Of a stretch of DNA of 64,000 nt, positions 1 to 11,974 are shown piece after piece. The stretch comes from Biscogniauxia marginata (lineage: Eukaryota > Ascomycota > Sordariomycetes > Xylariales > Xylariaceae): the NCBI GenBank assembly GCA_022695795.1, contig MU404069.1, positions 372,001 through 436,000 on the forward strand, given 5' to 3'. Below the pieces are notes generated by a model, which did no database searches, had not been told where the DNA came from, and worked only from the letters and a program-made list of their open reading frames with translations. Made by a program: the position numbers and the translations under genes. Each line of letters opens with the position of its first letter. The stretch's first letter is position 1.

Positions 1-719
1 ATTGCCCCAGCCGGAAGATTCGTCGGTGGGAACAGAGAGCTGTGCATTCTCCTTCAATCGGTGGCCATTGGTGGCTGCGTGCGCAGCAGCCCTGCCTCTG
101 CCACCGCCACGGGCTCTCTCGGCACCTCGAGCGCGTCCGCCTCGACCACCTTCCGAGCGACCACCACGAGCCGGTCTACTGTTACCAGACGATTCCGTAA
201 GGCCAGCGGAGGGAGCAGAGTCCTTAGGCTTTGGACGGGCAGCGGGCTTCTTCGGCTTGGACACTTCACCCCATTGGGAAATTGTGCCTAGAATAGTAGC
301 ATGTCACATTAGTAAATGAAAGAAAGAAGTAAAACTATAGGCAGCAGCAAGAGGGCAATGACGAGTAGAACGTGAGAGCCTGGTGTGAAGTGAGGGCATG
401 GAAATGCAGTGGACAAACCTTCAGCGATGCGCGTGGCAGCGACTTCGACCTCGCCATCGGTCTCCTTCAATGCGTAGAGAATATCAGCGTCAGACCAATC
501 GGGGAAGAGTTCCTTGATGGTGTCTAGTTTTCCGCCATATTGCTTTCTGAGTTGGATCACATCGCCATCATCGTCGAAACCGGCCGAGTCAGCAGCTGTG
601 GACTTGTCACCGTTGGTTCGTCTGTTAGCGTTGCGACCACCAAAGCCTGCTCTACCACCGCGGCCACCGCCTCTGCCACGTGAGGGCGGTGCCTGAGATC
701 TAGCCTGTACCTCAGCCAT
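1..719 (-). CDS. def1: RNA polymerase II degradation factor Def1, N-terminal part (runs off left edge)
   Basis: Def1 promotes ubiquitylation and removal of stalled RNA polymerase II. The start at 719 gives an Arg/Gly-rich N-terminus followed by a CUE/UBA-like helical segment at about residues 64-100 (DTIKELFPDWSDADILYAL), which is the family's conserved ubiquitin-interaction region. Exon 1 is 719-419. An intron at 418-288 (GTTTGT donor, CTAG acceptor) joins GAAG to GCACAATTTC, giving EGTISQWGEV, a join typical of fungal Def1. Exon 2 continues to base 1 through a Lys/Pro and RG-rich stretch. The long Gln-rich C-terminus of Def1 lies beyond the window. The identification rests on the conserved block and the following SQWGEVSKPKK segment. 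No divergent neighbour is close. Confidence 0.85.
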
Positions 720-2020
720 TGCTGGGATGGTGTAGTAAGATGTGCGTATGGATGATTCCCTTCTTGGAAGGGTAAGTCGATGAAGTAGTAGTCAAACCGG
801 GGATGACAGGTGGCGGGAGGATGTGTTGGTCAAGAGGTGCGTAGACGCAGACGTGGGGTGGGGAGAGGGTGAGAGCTCTGGAGGTGTGGTGTTTGTGTGT
901 TTGTGGCAGTGTGTGATTGTGGGATGGAGGAAGAAGAACAAGAACAGCTCAGGTTGGCCGAGTGCAACTCGAAATTTAATGCAGGGAAGCGGAAAAAAAG
1001 AGGCTGACTTTCGACTTTTTCTATGGTGTGGTCGAAGCGTGTAGCCGGAGTGCTGGGCGCGACAGCCGAATAATTGGCCTATTGTCCGGTGACAATGGCA
1101 ATCGAAATCTCAGAGAGAATGCTTCGGTGCTGCTACAGAACGGTAGATGAAAGAGGCGTATCCCAGACCATGTGTGCGTGTGCGTGGGTGGTGGATGTGT
1201 GTTGTTGTGAATGGGCACAATACCGATGTGAGCTGAGCTGCATGCGGTACGGTATGAAAATGGGTGGACCTTCTGGTGGATTCAGTGCTGAAGGCTTTTT
1301 CGGCTGTTGGATTTACTAAAAGTCCTTCCCGCCAGCTGATTGGCCCGCTGTTCTTGCCGCAACCCAAGAAAGCCAAGCAATATTTAGCCCTGAGTTCCAG
1401 TGGGAAAGCGCCTAAGGGAAAGAGCCAGGGAGTCCACTGGTCAGCACTGTAAAATTCTCGCCAGGTGACAAGCTTAGGCTTTTCTTCCCAGCTCAACTAA
1501 TGGCCAATCAGAAACCGTCGCTGTTTGCTACTCAGTGCAAGGTACGGAGTACATGAGTACACAAGAGAATGTGCTTAGGTAGGCACAAATCATTATTAGC
1601 GTACTGACATAAGAGCGCATTAGGAGCATAAAACTAATTTCAGGTAGAGCTGCACAACTCTACTACCGGCTCTAGAGATCACTTCCTGTGCTTTCGCCTA
1701 GACTTGAAGGCGGTGGGATTGACGTCACAAACCAAACGAGGTAACAAAAACGATGACGGAATGCTACTGTGATATTACCTAGGTACCACCAATACTCAAG
1801 AATGGGTACGGAACATGTATCCATAGATATTTGGCTACCTTCCTCATACTGTACATGTACACACGGTGCGTATGATTCAGTAAAGCGCACCCATGAATGT
1901 GACGGTTCAATAATGACCACATCCTAAGACACCTAAATACCCTGCCTTCAAAATAGGTAGCCGCCATCTAGACCTTGGTGCCTCCCGTCTTCTAAATACG
2001 GAAACCCCCGAACAAGATTA
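720..2020. other. Intergenic region upstream of def1
   Basis: No convincing gene is present. The def1 side should hold its promoter and 5' UTR. CCAAT-type pentamers in inverted form occur near 1339 and 1500. Several ACCTAGGTA/AGGTACC words occur from 1577 on. The small open frames here show no family resemblance. Confidence 0.6.
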
Positions 2021-2049
2021 AGGTAGGTACATCCAAACAGTGCCTACCT
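2021..2049. repeat. Short inverted repeat of the AGGTAGGTAC family
   Basis: AGGTAGGTAC (2021-2030) and GTGCCTACCT (2040-2049) form a 10-bp stem with one G-T wobble around a 9-nt loop. A close relative lies at 34941-34980, and shorter AGGTACCT-like words are scattered through most intergenic spaces of the window. Confidence 0.6.
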
Positions 2050-2069
2050 AGTACCTTTAGTGGCAATTA

Positions 2070-2077
2070 TCACGTGA
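2070..2077. promoter_or_regulatory. TCACGTGA E-box palindrome
   Basis: An 8-bp palindrome with a CACGTG core lies about 295 bp upstream of the ATG at 2372. This is the class of site bound by Cbf1/bHLH factors in fungi. Function is inferred only from the motif and its position. Confidence 0.35.
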
Positions 2078-2371
2078 TGTAGAGTTAGCGCAGCGTTGGA
2101 GTGCGGGGGCCGGAGATTGGCCCAGTCGAACGATTGGAATTCCATATCTACCCCGTATTTCGTACACCTACTGCATGTCATGGCTTGTTGCTCGAGCCAC
2201 AACCTTCGACTGTGTATTATTGCCTTGACATCGACAAAGACAGCCGTTTCGATATAGGGCCCAGGGCAAGCTCCAATTGGCTTGCCCTCATCACCTCGGG
2301 ACGAAACTAGATTAGAGCCTGCTTATAGAGTAGAGCAGTGCTGGTCCGACTGGACTTCAGCCGATCCGAAC

Positions 2372-3634
2372 ATGGTCGTTCGAACGCCGCCCGCCCTCTC
2401 GCTCAAGCGGGCCTTCTTGCCGCAGATACATCAGCCTCTGCCTCTCAGTCGACGAGAATCCCAGCAGCTGCTAGACGCGATCACCACCTCTTTCCGCAAG
2501 AACCTTGACAAAGAGCATCCCTGGCATCAGGACGAGCCCACCTCCCATGGTCCGCCGAGCGCAAGTGCGAACGCGCAGTTCAACCTCCCCCCGAACCCGA
2601 CGAAGAATCATCGGCCGACCGACAGTCATCTGCGTGCTATCCTGACCAATCCCCTATTCTCCCACCCCCAAGATGCAAAGCCTAGCCCACCTAGAAATTT
2701 TAAGAACCCGTTTGACGTCTTCGACTCTGCCGTGTCCCGGGGGCTTATGACCCCACGCCGTGCTGCTGGGTTTCTCGCTACTGTCCGTTCGCAAATCGTG
2801 AAGGAGTCTGCCGATAATGTGCAACAGCGCATGGCCAAGTCGGGCGCCGGGCTGCGCGTCGTCCAGTGGCTTCGCGCGTCGGGACAAGAGAACGACCTTC
2901 ATTTCCTGTCCGACACCTCTCTCATCCAGAACATAATCCCCTTCATGTATGCCGAGGGACTCCAAGAGATAGTCTGGGTCTGGTTGGCCCGTCTTGCTAT
3001 GCGAATGCGAACGAACGACCTGGAGTTTGAAACGCGACCCGACAGGGTCAACGCGCGATCGCTCAGCAAGCTTCTGTCGACCATTATCAAGGAGACTAGC
3101 GGGTCGAGGACCGGAGCGAAAATTAGTCTTGACAGCTCTTATTCCGCCCTGGCTAAAGCAAATGATATTCTCTCTATCCAAAATCAGCTCGCAGCTAATA
3201 ATATTCAACGCACATGGGAGGGCCTCTCTTGGGAGTCGACTGTCAACGCTAGGGAGCGCCCCAAACCCTCTGCGTCCCTCTTCGACTCCTTCCTGGGCGT
3301 TGGGCGTCCATTCAAACTAAACCTAGACCTAGCCCACCTAGATCTACATCATCCCACTACTCCAGAGCACTCCGCCGCCATCGAGTACCTACATCTCAAA
3401 AACCGGATCGAAGGAGATATCGCGGATATGGAACGCAACGCGCGAGCTCAGAGAAGGATTATTTGCCTGGCTCTGGACACGGCAGATAGGTTGAAGCAGG
3501 TTGGCAAGTCCGACGAAGCCTCTTGGGTTGAACGGTTCCTGACCAGATTGTACGATGGCTTGAACCTCGGCTTGTTCAATGTGCAAGGAACGCCCCCCTT
3601 ACGCTTAGAAGCACCTTTTCGCAGCGCAATATGA
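2372..3634 (+). CDS. Conserved fungal protein, possibly mitochondrial, unknown function
   Basis: This is an intronless 420-residue protein. The open frame extends upstream of 2372, but the first in-frame ATG is here. The N-terminus (MVVRTPPALSLKRAFLPQ) is basic and free of acidic residues, as in a mitochondrial presequence. A Pro/Ser-rich linker follows, then a mainly helical body with a DVFDSAVSRGLMTPRRAAGF segment and a Leu/Ala-rich C-terminal half. I see no catalytic motif and do not recognise the family; an organelle role is inference from the N-terminus alone. A CACGTG box lies upstream. Confidence 0.75.
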   Translation: MVVRTPPALSLKRAFLPQIHQPLPLSRRESQQLLDAITTSFRKNLDKEHPWHQDEPTSHGPPSASANAQFNLPPNPTKNHRPTDSHLRAILTNPLFSHPQDAKPSPPRNFKNPFDVFDSAVSRGLMTPRRAAGFLATVRSQIVKESADNVQQRMAKSGAGLRVVQWLRASGQENDLHFLSDTSLIQNIIPFMYAEGLQEIVWVWLARLAMRMRTNDLEFETRPDRVNARSLSKLLSTIIKETSGSRTGAKISLDSSYSALAKANDILSIQNQLAANNIQRTWEGLSWESTVNARERPKPSASLFDSFLGVGRPFKLNLDLAHLDLHHPTTPEHSAAIEYLHLKNRIEGDIADMERNARAQRRIICLALDTADRLKQVGKSDEASWVERFLTRLYDGLNLGLFNVQGTPPLRLEAPFRSAI

Positions 3635-4581
3635 TTTATTTTTAGCATCATTCTATCGCAATTGATTTTTGGGAGTCGGGATGGCATTTATTATGATATC
3701 TACGTTTGGTTGGCGTTCCGGACATTTGCGTATTCCTTCTTCACCACCCCCTTGTACATATATTCAGGAGAAGACGATGCCTACGCAGCAATCATTGGGA
3801 TGGTATATGTCGAATCTACATGAATATATTAAGTTCAAGTCGAAGTTGACGCGTAATTCTTTCGTCTCATGAACAACGTTCTGCTTGCCCAAGGGGTACA
3901 CTCCGATACTAGGCTCTATAGTAAGCATTCTCCTAGCTGTTGTCAATAACGTATCCAGGGGGTTCATATCAACCTATCCATTTGATCTACTTTCTTCGCG
4001 CAGGATATCAGTCGCTCTTAGCAGTATATGGAAATACCGAATCCTTACCACCCCTGCCGACATCAGTTACAAAAGAACATATTTAAAGATTGTCGTCGGC
4101 TATGTCAGACACGTCCTGCTTTTTGAGTACGCTTAGCAGACCACAGACTGCCAACCTAAGTTCTCTGGACTAATATAGCCAATACATATATATAATTTAG
4201 CTCGGTTCAAGAGACTGCGAAGCTGGGAATATGGCTTGATATCTATCCAGCTGCAGCGTATACTAGGTAATTCTGAAGCTGCGGATGACAACGCATAATC
4301 TGTCAACATGATCACGCATCAATGCATTCATGTCTCTACGAACTTCAGCAGTATCCACATGAATATCCATTAAGTACCTACGTAAAGTCTTTACAGCATT
4401 ACAATATCATACCGGGAAAGTCATACTATATCGTACCCAGTCGTGTATCGTATCCCATACTTTTCATGACATTAACCCCGGCATATTTCGCATAACCAAA
4501 CCATAATTCATCTATCAATCAATCCATCATCGAACCAAGACTAGAAAGAATAACGACCAAAAAAAACAAAAACCGCTTTCC
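3635..4581. other. Convergent intergenic region
   Basis: This is the 3' flank shared by the plus-strand gene ending at 3634 and the minus-strand Kelch gene ending at 4582. It is AT-rich with no credible coding frame. Confidence 0.6.
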
Positions 4582-7293
4582 TCATTCTTCTAACCCATTA
4601 ACCACCCTCAGCGCCCGTCGCGGTCCCAGCACAACGCTAAAGAAATTCGGCTCGCGCCCGTCGAGCAAAGCCTCCGCCGATCCGCCACTCGCCGTGCTCC
4701 GGCTAGCCCCGCTCTTAGACCTGCCAATTCCGCCGGTATTATAACTGTCATAGCCCCAGGGACTCCGGTCTTCGCTCGGCCGCGGCCTCCCCGGAGCCGA
4801 ACCCGAACTACGCGTTCCCGTGCCCGTGCCGCCGGACCCGGGGCTCGCCTCGTCACTGCTCGTCATGAACTTGGGCTCGCCCAGATACTGCCCGTGCTGC
4901 TGCATTACCAGCGGTGGATGACCCACCCAGCCAAAGTGTTCGTCCTCGGCACTGGACGAGCCCCGGCGGTGATACTTGCGGAGCCTCTCGCGGGCAGCGA
5001 CTAAGCCGCCACCGCCTTCAGAGAATTCACCATCGTCGCTTACGCCATCCCCGCTGTACCGGTTCGCAACCGCCATATGCCGCTTGTATGCTCTCACTTG
5101 CCGGCGCCACAGCCAGGCGCAGAACCCGAGATAGAGAGCCGCGAGACCCGCGAGTCCTGCAACTACGCCCGCGGCTATGGTGCCTGCGTTCGCTCTCGAC
5201 GGGGGTGGGCCGCCAGAACCGGAGCCTGAGCTCCCGGTGACGGTGGCGGTGCTCGCCGGGGCGGTAATGGTGAAGACAGGTGGCGTGCCCGTCTTGAACG
5301 GTCCGTCGGTAGCGGGGCCAGAGGCAGGTTGGGTAGCAGTCGCGCCGCCGTCAGATGAGCCACCTATGACAGACTGGACGGGTCCTGGGACACGGTAGCC
5401 GAAGCTGCCAGCGAGGATGCTATTGTCGGGATTCTCATCGGGAGAATGGTCGGCTGCGGTAAATGAGTCCTTCCACTGCAAGTTCGAGGCGTCGAAGTTG
5501 TAGACACCCGGGCTATCGCAAGGTATATCCTCACCAACGTAGCCGCCGACTATAATCATCTGCCCGTCTCGCGCTGCGCACTGGTGGCCCGCCCGTGCTG
5601 GGGGCTCATTGCCTCCTGGGAGGTCCACTTTGATCCAGGTGAAGGAGGGGACAGTTAGGATCCAGACGTCTGTGTATTGAATCTGCTGACCATATGGCAG
5701 AAGGTTCTGTCCACCATACAAGTAGATGTTGAAAGAACTTGCGTCCGGAGCCGAAAAAATGACTGCACAGAGATTGACGCGCACTTGGGGTGCTTCACCC
5801 GAAGTCTGCTGGTGGTACCATTCACTTGTTTTGATGTCGTAAACATCTATGGTGCTCATAGAGGCAAAGGCATCAGTCTTGTCATCCCCAGATCGGGAGC
5901 CACCTCCAAGACCGAGAAGAATGCCGTTCGGGCCCCAGCCGGGCACGTACACAAGAACACCGTCAGCTCGTTCCGTGAACCCATTCTGATTTTGGATACC
6001 GCCCCAGGTGATGTTACGATATGCGCCTCCATCGGGGGCTCCTGAGGCGTGAAGGGAGTCAACTCCGGTATTAGCATAACCCGGGTGAGTGAATTCAAGT
6101 AAACTCTTCAGGTATACTATGTCGGTTTGACTTGACCAGCCCGGGGTGGTAGCCCAGTTTAGACGGCCACCAAAATACCAACTTACACCGAGTTCCGGCA
6201 CGGAAATACCCGCGCCTTCGGCTGCCCGTTGTACGGGTATACCCCCCGGGTCAGAGTAGTTACCAGCCGAAGTCTTAGGGGCTTCAAACTCGGTCCATGC
6301 TGACGAAGCTATATCGTACATCCATGTGGAGATCGGTGATGGCTGAGCCACAGGGTTGTCAGAGAACTCTCCGCCGTATAAGAAGAGATGGTTGAGATCA
6401 TTCCAGAGATAGCCCAGGGAGACAGCGGGTGGTCCCGATGGCTGCGCAAGACTAGTCAATGCCGGGGAACTGATATCCCACGACTCTGTGAGATCTAACA
6501 TTATGAAATCGTTATCTGCATTTCGGGTTAGTGACATGGTCTAAAAAGTACCATATGAGCATACTCCATGTGTCAGAGGTTTGGTCTCCAGTCGTCTTCG
6601 ATCGACCGCCGTAAAAGTAAAGAGTGCCATTGATCACGGCACCTGATTGCTGTTAGCGTCATCAGTCGTTGTCAGGATAGGCAATATCTTACTTTGCCCG
6701 GCCCATCTTGTACAGACATCAGCAGGGCTATTTTGCCGGTGCTCGAGAATGATGTTCGGTGCGTCCCTAATCACCCCTGCGTCCGCGCCGCTGATTTCAA
6801 CCTTTCGACGGCCGTTATTATAACTAATAGCAGGAAGAAAAACAGCAATAAGCAAGGCGACCGTTGAAAGCCTATGCAGGCCCAGAGCGAAGGGAGGTGG
6901 CGCACTAGCAGCTGTCTTAATCCTTGGGCGCCTTGCCGGTGCCAGTCTGGATAACCACCTTGTTTTCCCCTTCGAGGATTCAACCACAATCGAGTCCGTT
7001 CGGTCGGCCGGCGATGTAGGGTCTAGGTTCAATCCAGTAATTTCGCCGAATTCCCTTTCTTCGAAGCTCGTAGAGGCCCCTCGCGTATCGTCGTCTTCTT
7101 CTTGGCCCAAGCCCATCTCCTTAAAAATAGATTTTCTCCCCTTCCTAATATTGCTTGCCATTGGCATTGCAGGAAGCCTCGAACTCTCTCTTAGCCGATC
7201 TGCAGTGACATGCGAGTTGAAGGTCGGACGTTCAGGAGCGTGTTGCTGACCTCCAGGATCAGATTTGCTATGGATAACTTTGGCAAAGGTCAT
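4582..7293 (-). CDS. Kelch-repeat membrane protein
   Basis: Three exons (7293-6693, 6642-6565, 6515-4582) encode 870 residues. Introns of 50 and 49 bp have GTAAGA and GTATGC donors and CAG acceptors. Residues 1-137 are a charged cytosolic-looking head containing NIRKGRKSIFKEMGL. A hydrophobic segment at about 138-158 follows, then a Kelch beta-propeller at about 202-560 with repeated blade motifs such as LYFYGGRSKT, LFLYGGEF, YLYGGQNL and MIIVGGYVG. A Ser/Thr/Gly-rich stalk leads to a second hydrophobic span at about 672-694 and a Ser/Gly-rich tail. The layout suggests a surface or endomembrane propeller held by two membrane spans. The Kelch fold is clear. The ligand is unknown, and the relation to cell-wall or polarity Kelch proteins is untested. 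Exon 2 encodes half a Kelch blade, which supports the splicing. Confidence 0.85.
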
Positions 7294-8896
7294 ATCGAAA
7301 TGGTATCAGTGTGCCGTGGGCAGTTTTAATCCATCTTTTGCATCAACCCCATATGTAGGTAACATGACCTCACGAGACGCACGAGTGTGGGAGGGTCAAC
7401 AAATCGGAACAAATATGAGGTCACAGAGCAGCTTATAAAGAATGTTATGTACAGAGAGGAGTGGCATACTAGGGGGCGAATGTCCCCCGTATTTAGACGA
7501 GACAGTAGGTATGCCGGTCTGATGTACTACAATACTAATGATGAGGTAGGTGACAGCTCCAAGGTACAGCGACGATGCTGACCAGGGATGTCGGCAGCCA
7601 AGCGGCTAGGCCCAGCTGCCGAACGAAGTGTGACGGCAACCTCCTAGGCCAACTACATCATGGATATAGAACTGGCGGCTATGGTTGCATCGAAATAGAG
7701 GACTTGGGCAAAGGTCGATCGATCTGACGGGTTGGACGAGGAAACTTGGCTCGCTTACGGTTGATGAGGGCCATTCAGCTTGGGCGTCGCTCGTTGCCGT
7801 ATCGGGCCAGGAACCGAGCAATTGAAGCCGTCCCATTGGTGTTTGATTTGCCAGGGTCGCTCTCATATGACGACATGTCCCAAAGCTGCGGTCGAGAGAA
7901 GCATCAGAAAACGGTTTAGATCTCTCGCATTCCCACTAGGAGATTTTGCTCCTAACCACAACGTTGTGAGAAACAGGCAAGGGAGACTCCCGAGCGAGGC
8001 GGGCACGCGTGGTAGGTAGTGGTAGGTAGATATTAGGCGCAAGGGATCATGATTCGACTCAGTTTTGATCGTGGCTATTCTATTTTAGGTCAGTAAATAT
8101 GATATTACTACCATCACCAGGCCTTGCAGTAGATATCGGCTTCTTCAAGTATCTTGTGTCTCTTGTAAATGTGCAACTTGATGTCTGGATGGGTACTTAA
8201 TCCTGGTGAATTTGGTGATGCGAAAGCTGGGGTTAGGTGGGTTGGGCTTACACAGTATGGAGATGATGAAGATCGGAGATGAAGATGACGGGACGAAGGG
8301 TCCACTGTACCCACCCTATCCGAATTGCCGAACCATGGAATCTTTAAACATGTGGCGCTGGATTTGTGGCTTTCCGATGCTTAATAGCTGCACCGCCATA
8401 TTGAAACAGCCACTTTCTAAATTTACCCAACCAGCCTGTTTTCTCCCAAACCAACCACGGGAATGCAAACGCGGAGAAAACTAGTCTAATCCGGATAAAC
8501 CACGGACCGGCCCACAAGCCCGCTGGCTACAGGCTGCCCGGGGTTTCTCCGAACAGGATTAGGTAGTTTAGCCGCGAAATGCGTTCAGCTACTTCTACGG
8601 ATTAGCTTTGCACAGAATCCAACCACTTTTCATCCACTCCCATCTTTTCTTTCAAGGTTGTTGGTTGTCGGCGAAAACAAGCCACAGTTATTAGCACAAG
8701 TGGACCTGTCTCATTCGCAAAACGCGCCCGGCAGTGAGCTCACACACACCATCACACCTTTTCACTCCTCAGTGCATCAGGTAGCTTCGTTCCCTCACCC
8801 CTGAAATGCGGAGTGGCAATTAGCAGTCACATTTCGTGCCTACTTATTCAACATCGGCTCAGATTTACTGCGCGGTGCGGTACTTCACCGCAAAAT
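7294..8896. other. Intergenic region between divergent genes
   Basis: This space is shared by the promoters of the Kelch gene (minus) and the F-box gene (plus). Pyrimidine-rich sequence at 8620-8790 directly precedes the F-box gene and is probably its 5' UTR or promoter. No supported gene. Confidence 0.55.
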
Positions 8897-10291
8897 ATGT
8901 CGATCGACATGGTTCAACTTCCCCCCGAACTTGTTCATCAAATCTTCTCGCACCTGTCTCCTTCGGATGCACGTTCTCTACGACTCTGTTGCAAGGCACT
9001 CGCAAACATCGGCGCGCATTGGGGCTTCAGGACAATATCATTCTACCTTTGCCGGGCCGATTTCAAGAAGCTGTATGAAGTCGCCCACCATCCTATCATT
9101 CGCAACCATGTCAAGTCCCTTGTCTACCACGCTGCCAATCTTGAGGAGCCAGTCAAGACTCTGGATGAGTATATCGAGGAGACCAAGTCGAGCTTCTCCC
9201 GCCGCCGAGTAGAGAGTTGTGCTGAGAACTGGCTTCCAGCGGGCGTGTTGCTCAAGGAGCATCCGCAAAACTGCACCGCCTATGATCTAGACCCCATCTC
9301 CCCTGCCGACATCTCCGAAAACTACGCCCAATATGTGAGAGCTATGGAGGAACAGCGTCGTATCCTATCGACGAAGCAGGACTTCATCTTGCTCAAGGAG
9401 GTCATTCCAAAGTTAACGCAGCTTCAGACGATCTTCATTTCTAATGACGGTTGGCAATCCATTCCTCACGACAGTTCGCCTTTCGACCCTTTTTTCGTCT
9501 GTAGCGGCTCATCACATCAGCCCCATGGTGCTAGGCAGACCGCAGCCGTGCTTCACGGCCTCAAGGACTCCGGCGTTGCCCTGGCTTCGTTTGGGGCTGG
9601 CACGATAGATGTTAGCCTGGTTAACCAATCCTTCCTTGATGAAATACTTGAAGCCTGCAATGGCCTCAAGAGTATCGATCTCATTTTCGACACAATTGAC
9701 ATCGAAGCCCCTATGCTCGCTTTAAACACCACCGCAATCGTTGACAGAGCCCGCCACCAGACAGAAACCGGTATCATAGCAGAGTTCCTAAAGGCCATCC
9801 CCAGCCTAACCGATATTTCGATTGGCTTCACTATGGCATCTGAAATGCCACTCCGTTATCCCTCGACGTTGTCCAACATCATAACAGACGGCTTCAAATG
9901 GAAAAATCTACGTCGCATTCGTCTTTTTGCTATAGAGTCCGAAAGGCAGGATCTGATGGCCTTCTTTGAGCTGCACAAGGAAACGCTTCGCAGTGTTGAG
10001 CTTCGTGATTGTCGCCTCATCACAACGTCATGGACGCGGCTTTTGCGGCAGATGAAGAATATGTTGAGGCTTGATCATATAAGTCTTACCGACCTAATCT
10101 ACGGCATGGTGGAATCCGAGGAAGACTATCCCCCCGCTCTTCCCCCTCCCGATGCAGGTAGTACCAGAGAATGTTGGTGGCTAGGAGATCCTAGCATTGA
10201 ATCAGGCCCCTGTCTCGCTAATGATTTGGCCTCTTGGTATCTTCATGACGGCCCTTTTCCACTTGGTCATTGGCAAATCCGTTCCTGGTGA
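8897..10291 (+). CDS. F-box protein with leucine-rich-like C-terminus
   Basis: This intronless protein has 464 residues. Upstream in-frame codons exist, but the first ATG is at 8897 and places the F-box at the extreme N-terminus as expected. The box (LPPELVHQIFSHLSPSDARS, then LRLCCKALANIG) spans about residues 7-45 and would bind Skp1 in an SCF ubiquitin ligase. The rest has irregular leucine-rich stretches (SIDLIFDTIDIEAP, LRRIRLFAIESERQ, LRSVELRDCRLIT) that resemble degenerate LRRs used for substrate binding. The substrate cannot be inferred. Such genes are numerous and fast-evolving in filamentous fungi. Confidence 0.85.
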   Translation: MSIDMVQLPPELVHQIFSHLSPSDARSLRLCCKALANIGAHWGFRTISFYLCRADFKKLYEVAHHPIIRNHVKSLVYHAANLEEPVKTLDEYIEETKSSFSRRRVESCAENWLPAGVLLKEHPQNCTAYDLDPISPADISENYAQYVRAMEEQRRILSTKQDFILLKEVIPKLTQLQTIFISNDGWQSIPHDSSPFDPFFVCSGSSHQPHGARQTAAVLHGLKDSGVALASFGAGTIDVSLVNQSFLDEILEACNGLKSIDLIFDTIDIEAPMLALNTTAIVDRARHQTETGIIAEFLKAIPSLTDISIGFTMASEMPLRYPSTLSNIITDGFKWKNLRRIRLFAIESERQDLMAFFELHKETLRSVELRDCRLITTSWTRLLRQMKNMLRLDHISLTDLIYGMVESEEDYPPALPPPDAGSTRECWWLGDPSIESGPCLANDLASWYLHDGPFPLGHWQIRSW

Positions 10292-11974
10292 GGGTGAAAC
10301 TGACAAATTCACAATCATGCCGAAGACAGGCGATTCTAGCCGGGGTGAAATAATACAATGACACACGGATAATACCCTTTCAGCCCGATTGTCTTCATGA
10401 GCAAACACTACAGGCCGGACTAACCCGGCTTTATTTTTCATAAAGACTTTAATAAGGTCTTATCAGGTACACAGAATAAAAAGAATAAATCACTTCAGGT
10501 GTAGTTTCCCTTACGTACTAAAGAAATGTCTGTCTGGACGTACTCCTCCTACCTACATAGAATAGTTGACTGTTAACTTATAAGGTTCGATATATGTAGG
10601 TTAATGTGTACGCGTATACCATTTTATATACCCTATTCGAAGACTATCAATTTCTTGAATAGACTCCCTTTGAGCATACTGAGAACTGAGATACTTGAGC
10701 AAGTAGTTCTTTCCACTATGCATCAAACATGAGCTCAGACCTCTGCATATAGTAAAGTATACCCAAGCTCCTCCAATCTTCACCAAAGTATAGTCTCAAA
10801 ATATTACAATGAGTTATACGTTGGCCTTACAAATACAAGTTTACCGGATAGTTTATAGAAAATTTCCGTAAATAAAGGCACGTTGGCTGGCGAACTTGGC
10901 TTTCTTCACATTTGCGTTCTAAGATATTAATCTACGAGGCGGATTACCTCTTTTAGCTAGAGAATAAATTATTACTAGCTTAATACAATTCCGTATGGGG
11001 TTGTATATCAATTTCCGTGGTTCCAGCAAAAAGATTCCCGACGGATGGGATATCTGTTGTCGTAGATGTCGTAAATCTCGTAGGAGAGAACGACACAGAC
11101 GTAACATATCCCTGAACCTTGCATTCCAAAAGCACGAAAATAACCGGTTCACTGCTGGATACCTATTAGTTAGGCACTATAGCAGACCATATTCATTATT
11201 CCGAGGCCAAAGGTCAAATGATGGTGACATAACTACATCAAACTTACTCCACTCCTGTCGACCTACACAACTCACGCAATGTATATTTCCCATTCAAAAT
11301 AAAAATACGAGTTCTCATCATCTTGAGACTAAAAAATATCCCCCCTCTGTCTCGTAACCGCTTCCCGAGGTTTGTCCTCGCTTTACCGGTGAGTCCTCGG
11401 GACGAAATCCGCATTGCGCGGGTGTCTCCTAAAGGATCAAGTCCTATACGACGGTCCGTACGGCGGTCCAGCGTCAGATCACCGGCAATGAGGTTGGCCA
11501 ATAAAGTTCCGGTCGCGCTCGCAGGAACGAGTATACCTACACTTCCATACCATTCCCGGAATAGCGGCCGGTGCTCTAACGAAACACAAAGCGAATCACG
11601 CTTGAACGTTGAGGCACCGCTGGCAAACCAGAAATAATAGCAAACGCAAAAAAAAAAAAAAAAAAAAAAAAAAGGAGTTGGTTTTCGTACAATTTGCACA
11701 ACCTAAATAATATTCCACGGTGGATCTTCTAAATAACGCCAACCCCTATTTGTTAGGTGAACAGATCTTTCAAGCTGCAAGACCCTATTCCTGCGCCACT
11801 GATCTGTGTGACGCCGTATCGGGGATTGAGGGGGTTATCGCCGCATACAAGCCTCCTACATAGGTATTAAATTGTCCTAGGGATCCTCTTGCGCAGTTGG
11901 CTGAAATGCCAAGCTTAGCGTGCCGCTAATATACCACCTTTGATATTCCCCCCTATTATTTCTTCCCCCTTCAG
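10292..11974. other. Gene-poor region with a poly(A) run
   Basis: The first kilobase is AT-rich. At 11360-11640 composition turns GC-richer and several overlapping frames stay open, but none shows a recognisable domain. A pyrimidine tract ending CCCTTCAG immediately precedes the ATG at 11975 and looks like a splice acceptor, so the next gene may have a 5' UTR intron. Confidence 0.5.
11648..11674. repeat. Poly(A) tract of 27 A
   Basis: An uninterrupted run of 27 A. It could be a simple repeat or the tail of an old retroposed sequence. No target-site duplication or coding remnant confirms the second option. Confidence 0.7.

Noticed and set aside
2282..2371. N-terminal extension of the gene at 2372
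   Set aside because: The frame is open but contains no ATG before 2372, and the mitochondrial-like N-terminus begins there.
11323..11637. Overlapping open frames in a GC-richer patch before the poly(A) run
   Set aside because: No recognisable reverse transcriptase, endonuclease or other domain. The frames are open on both strands, which points to composition.
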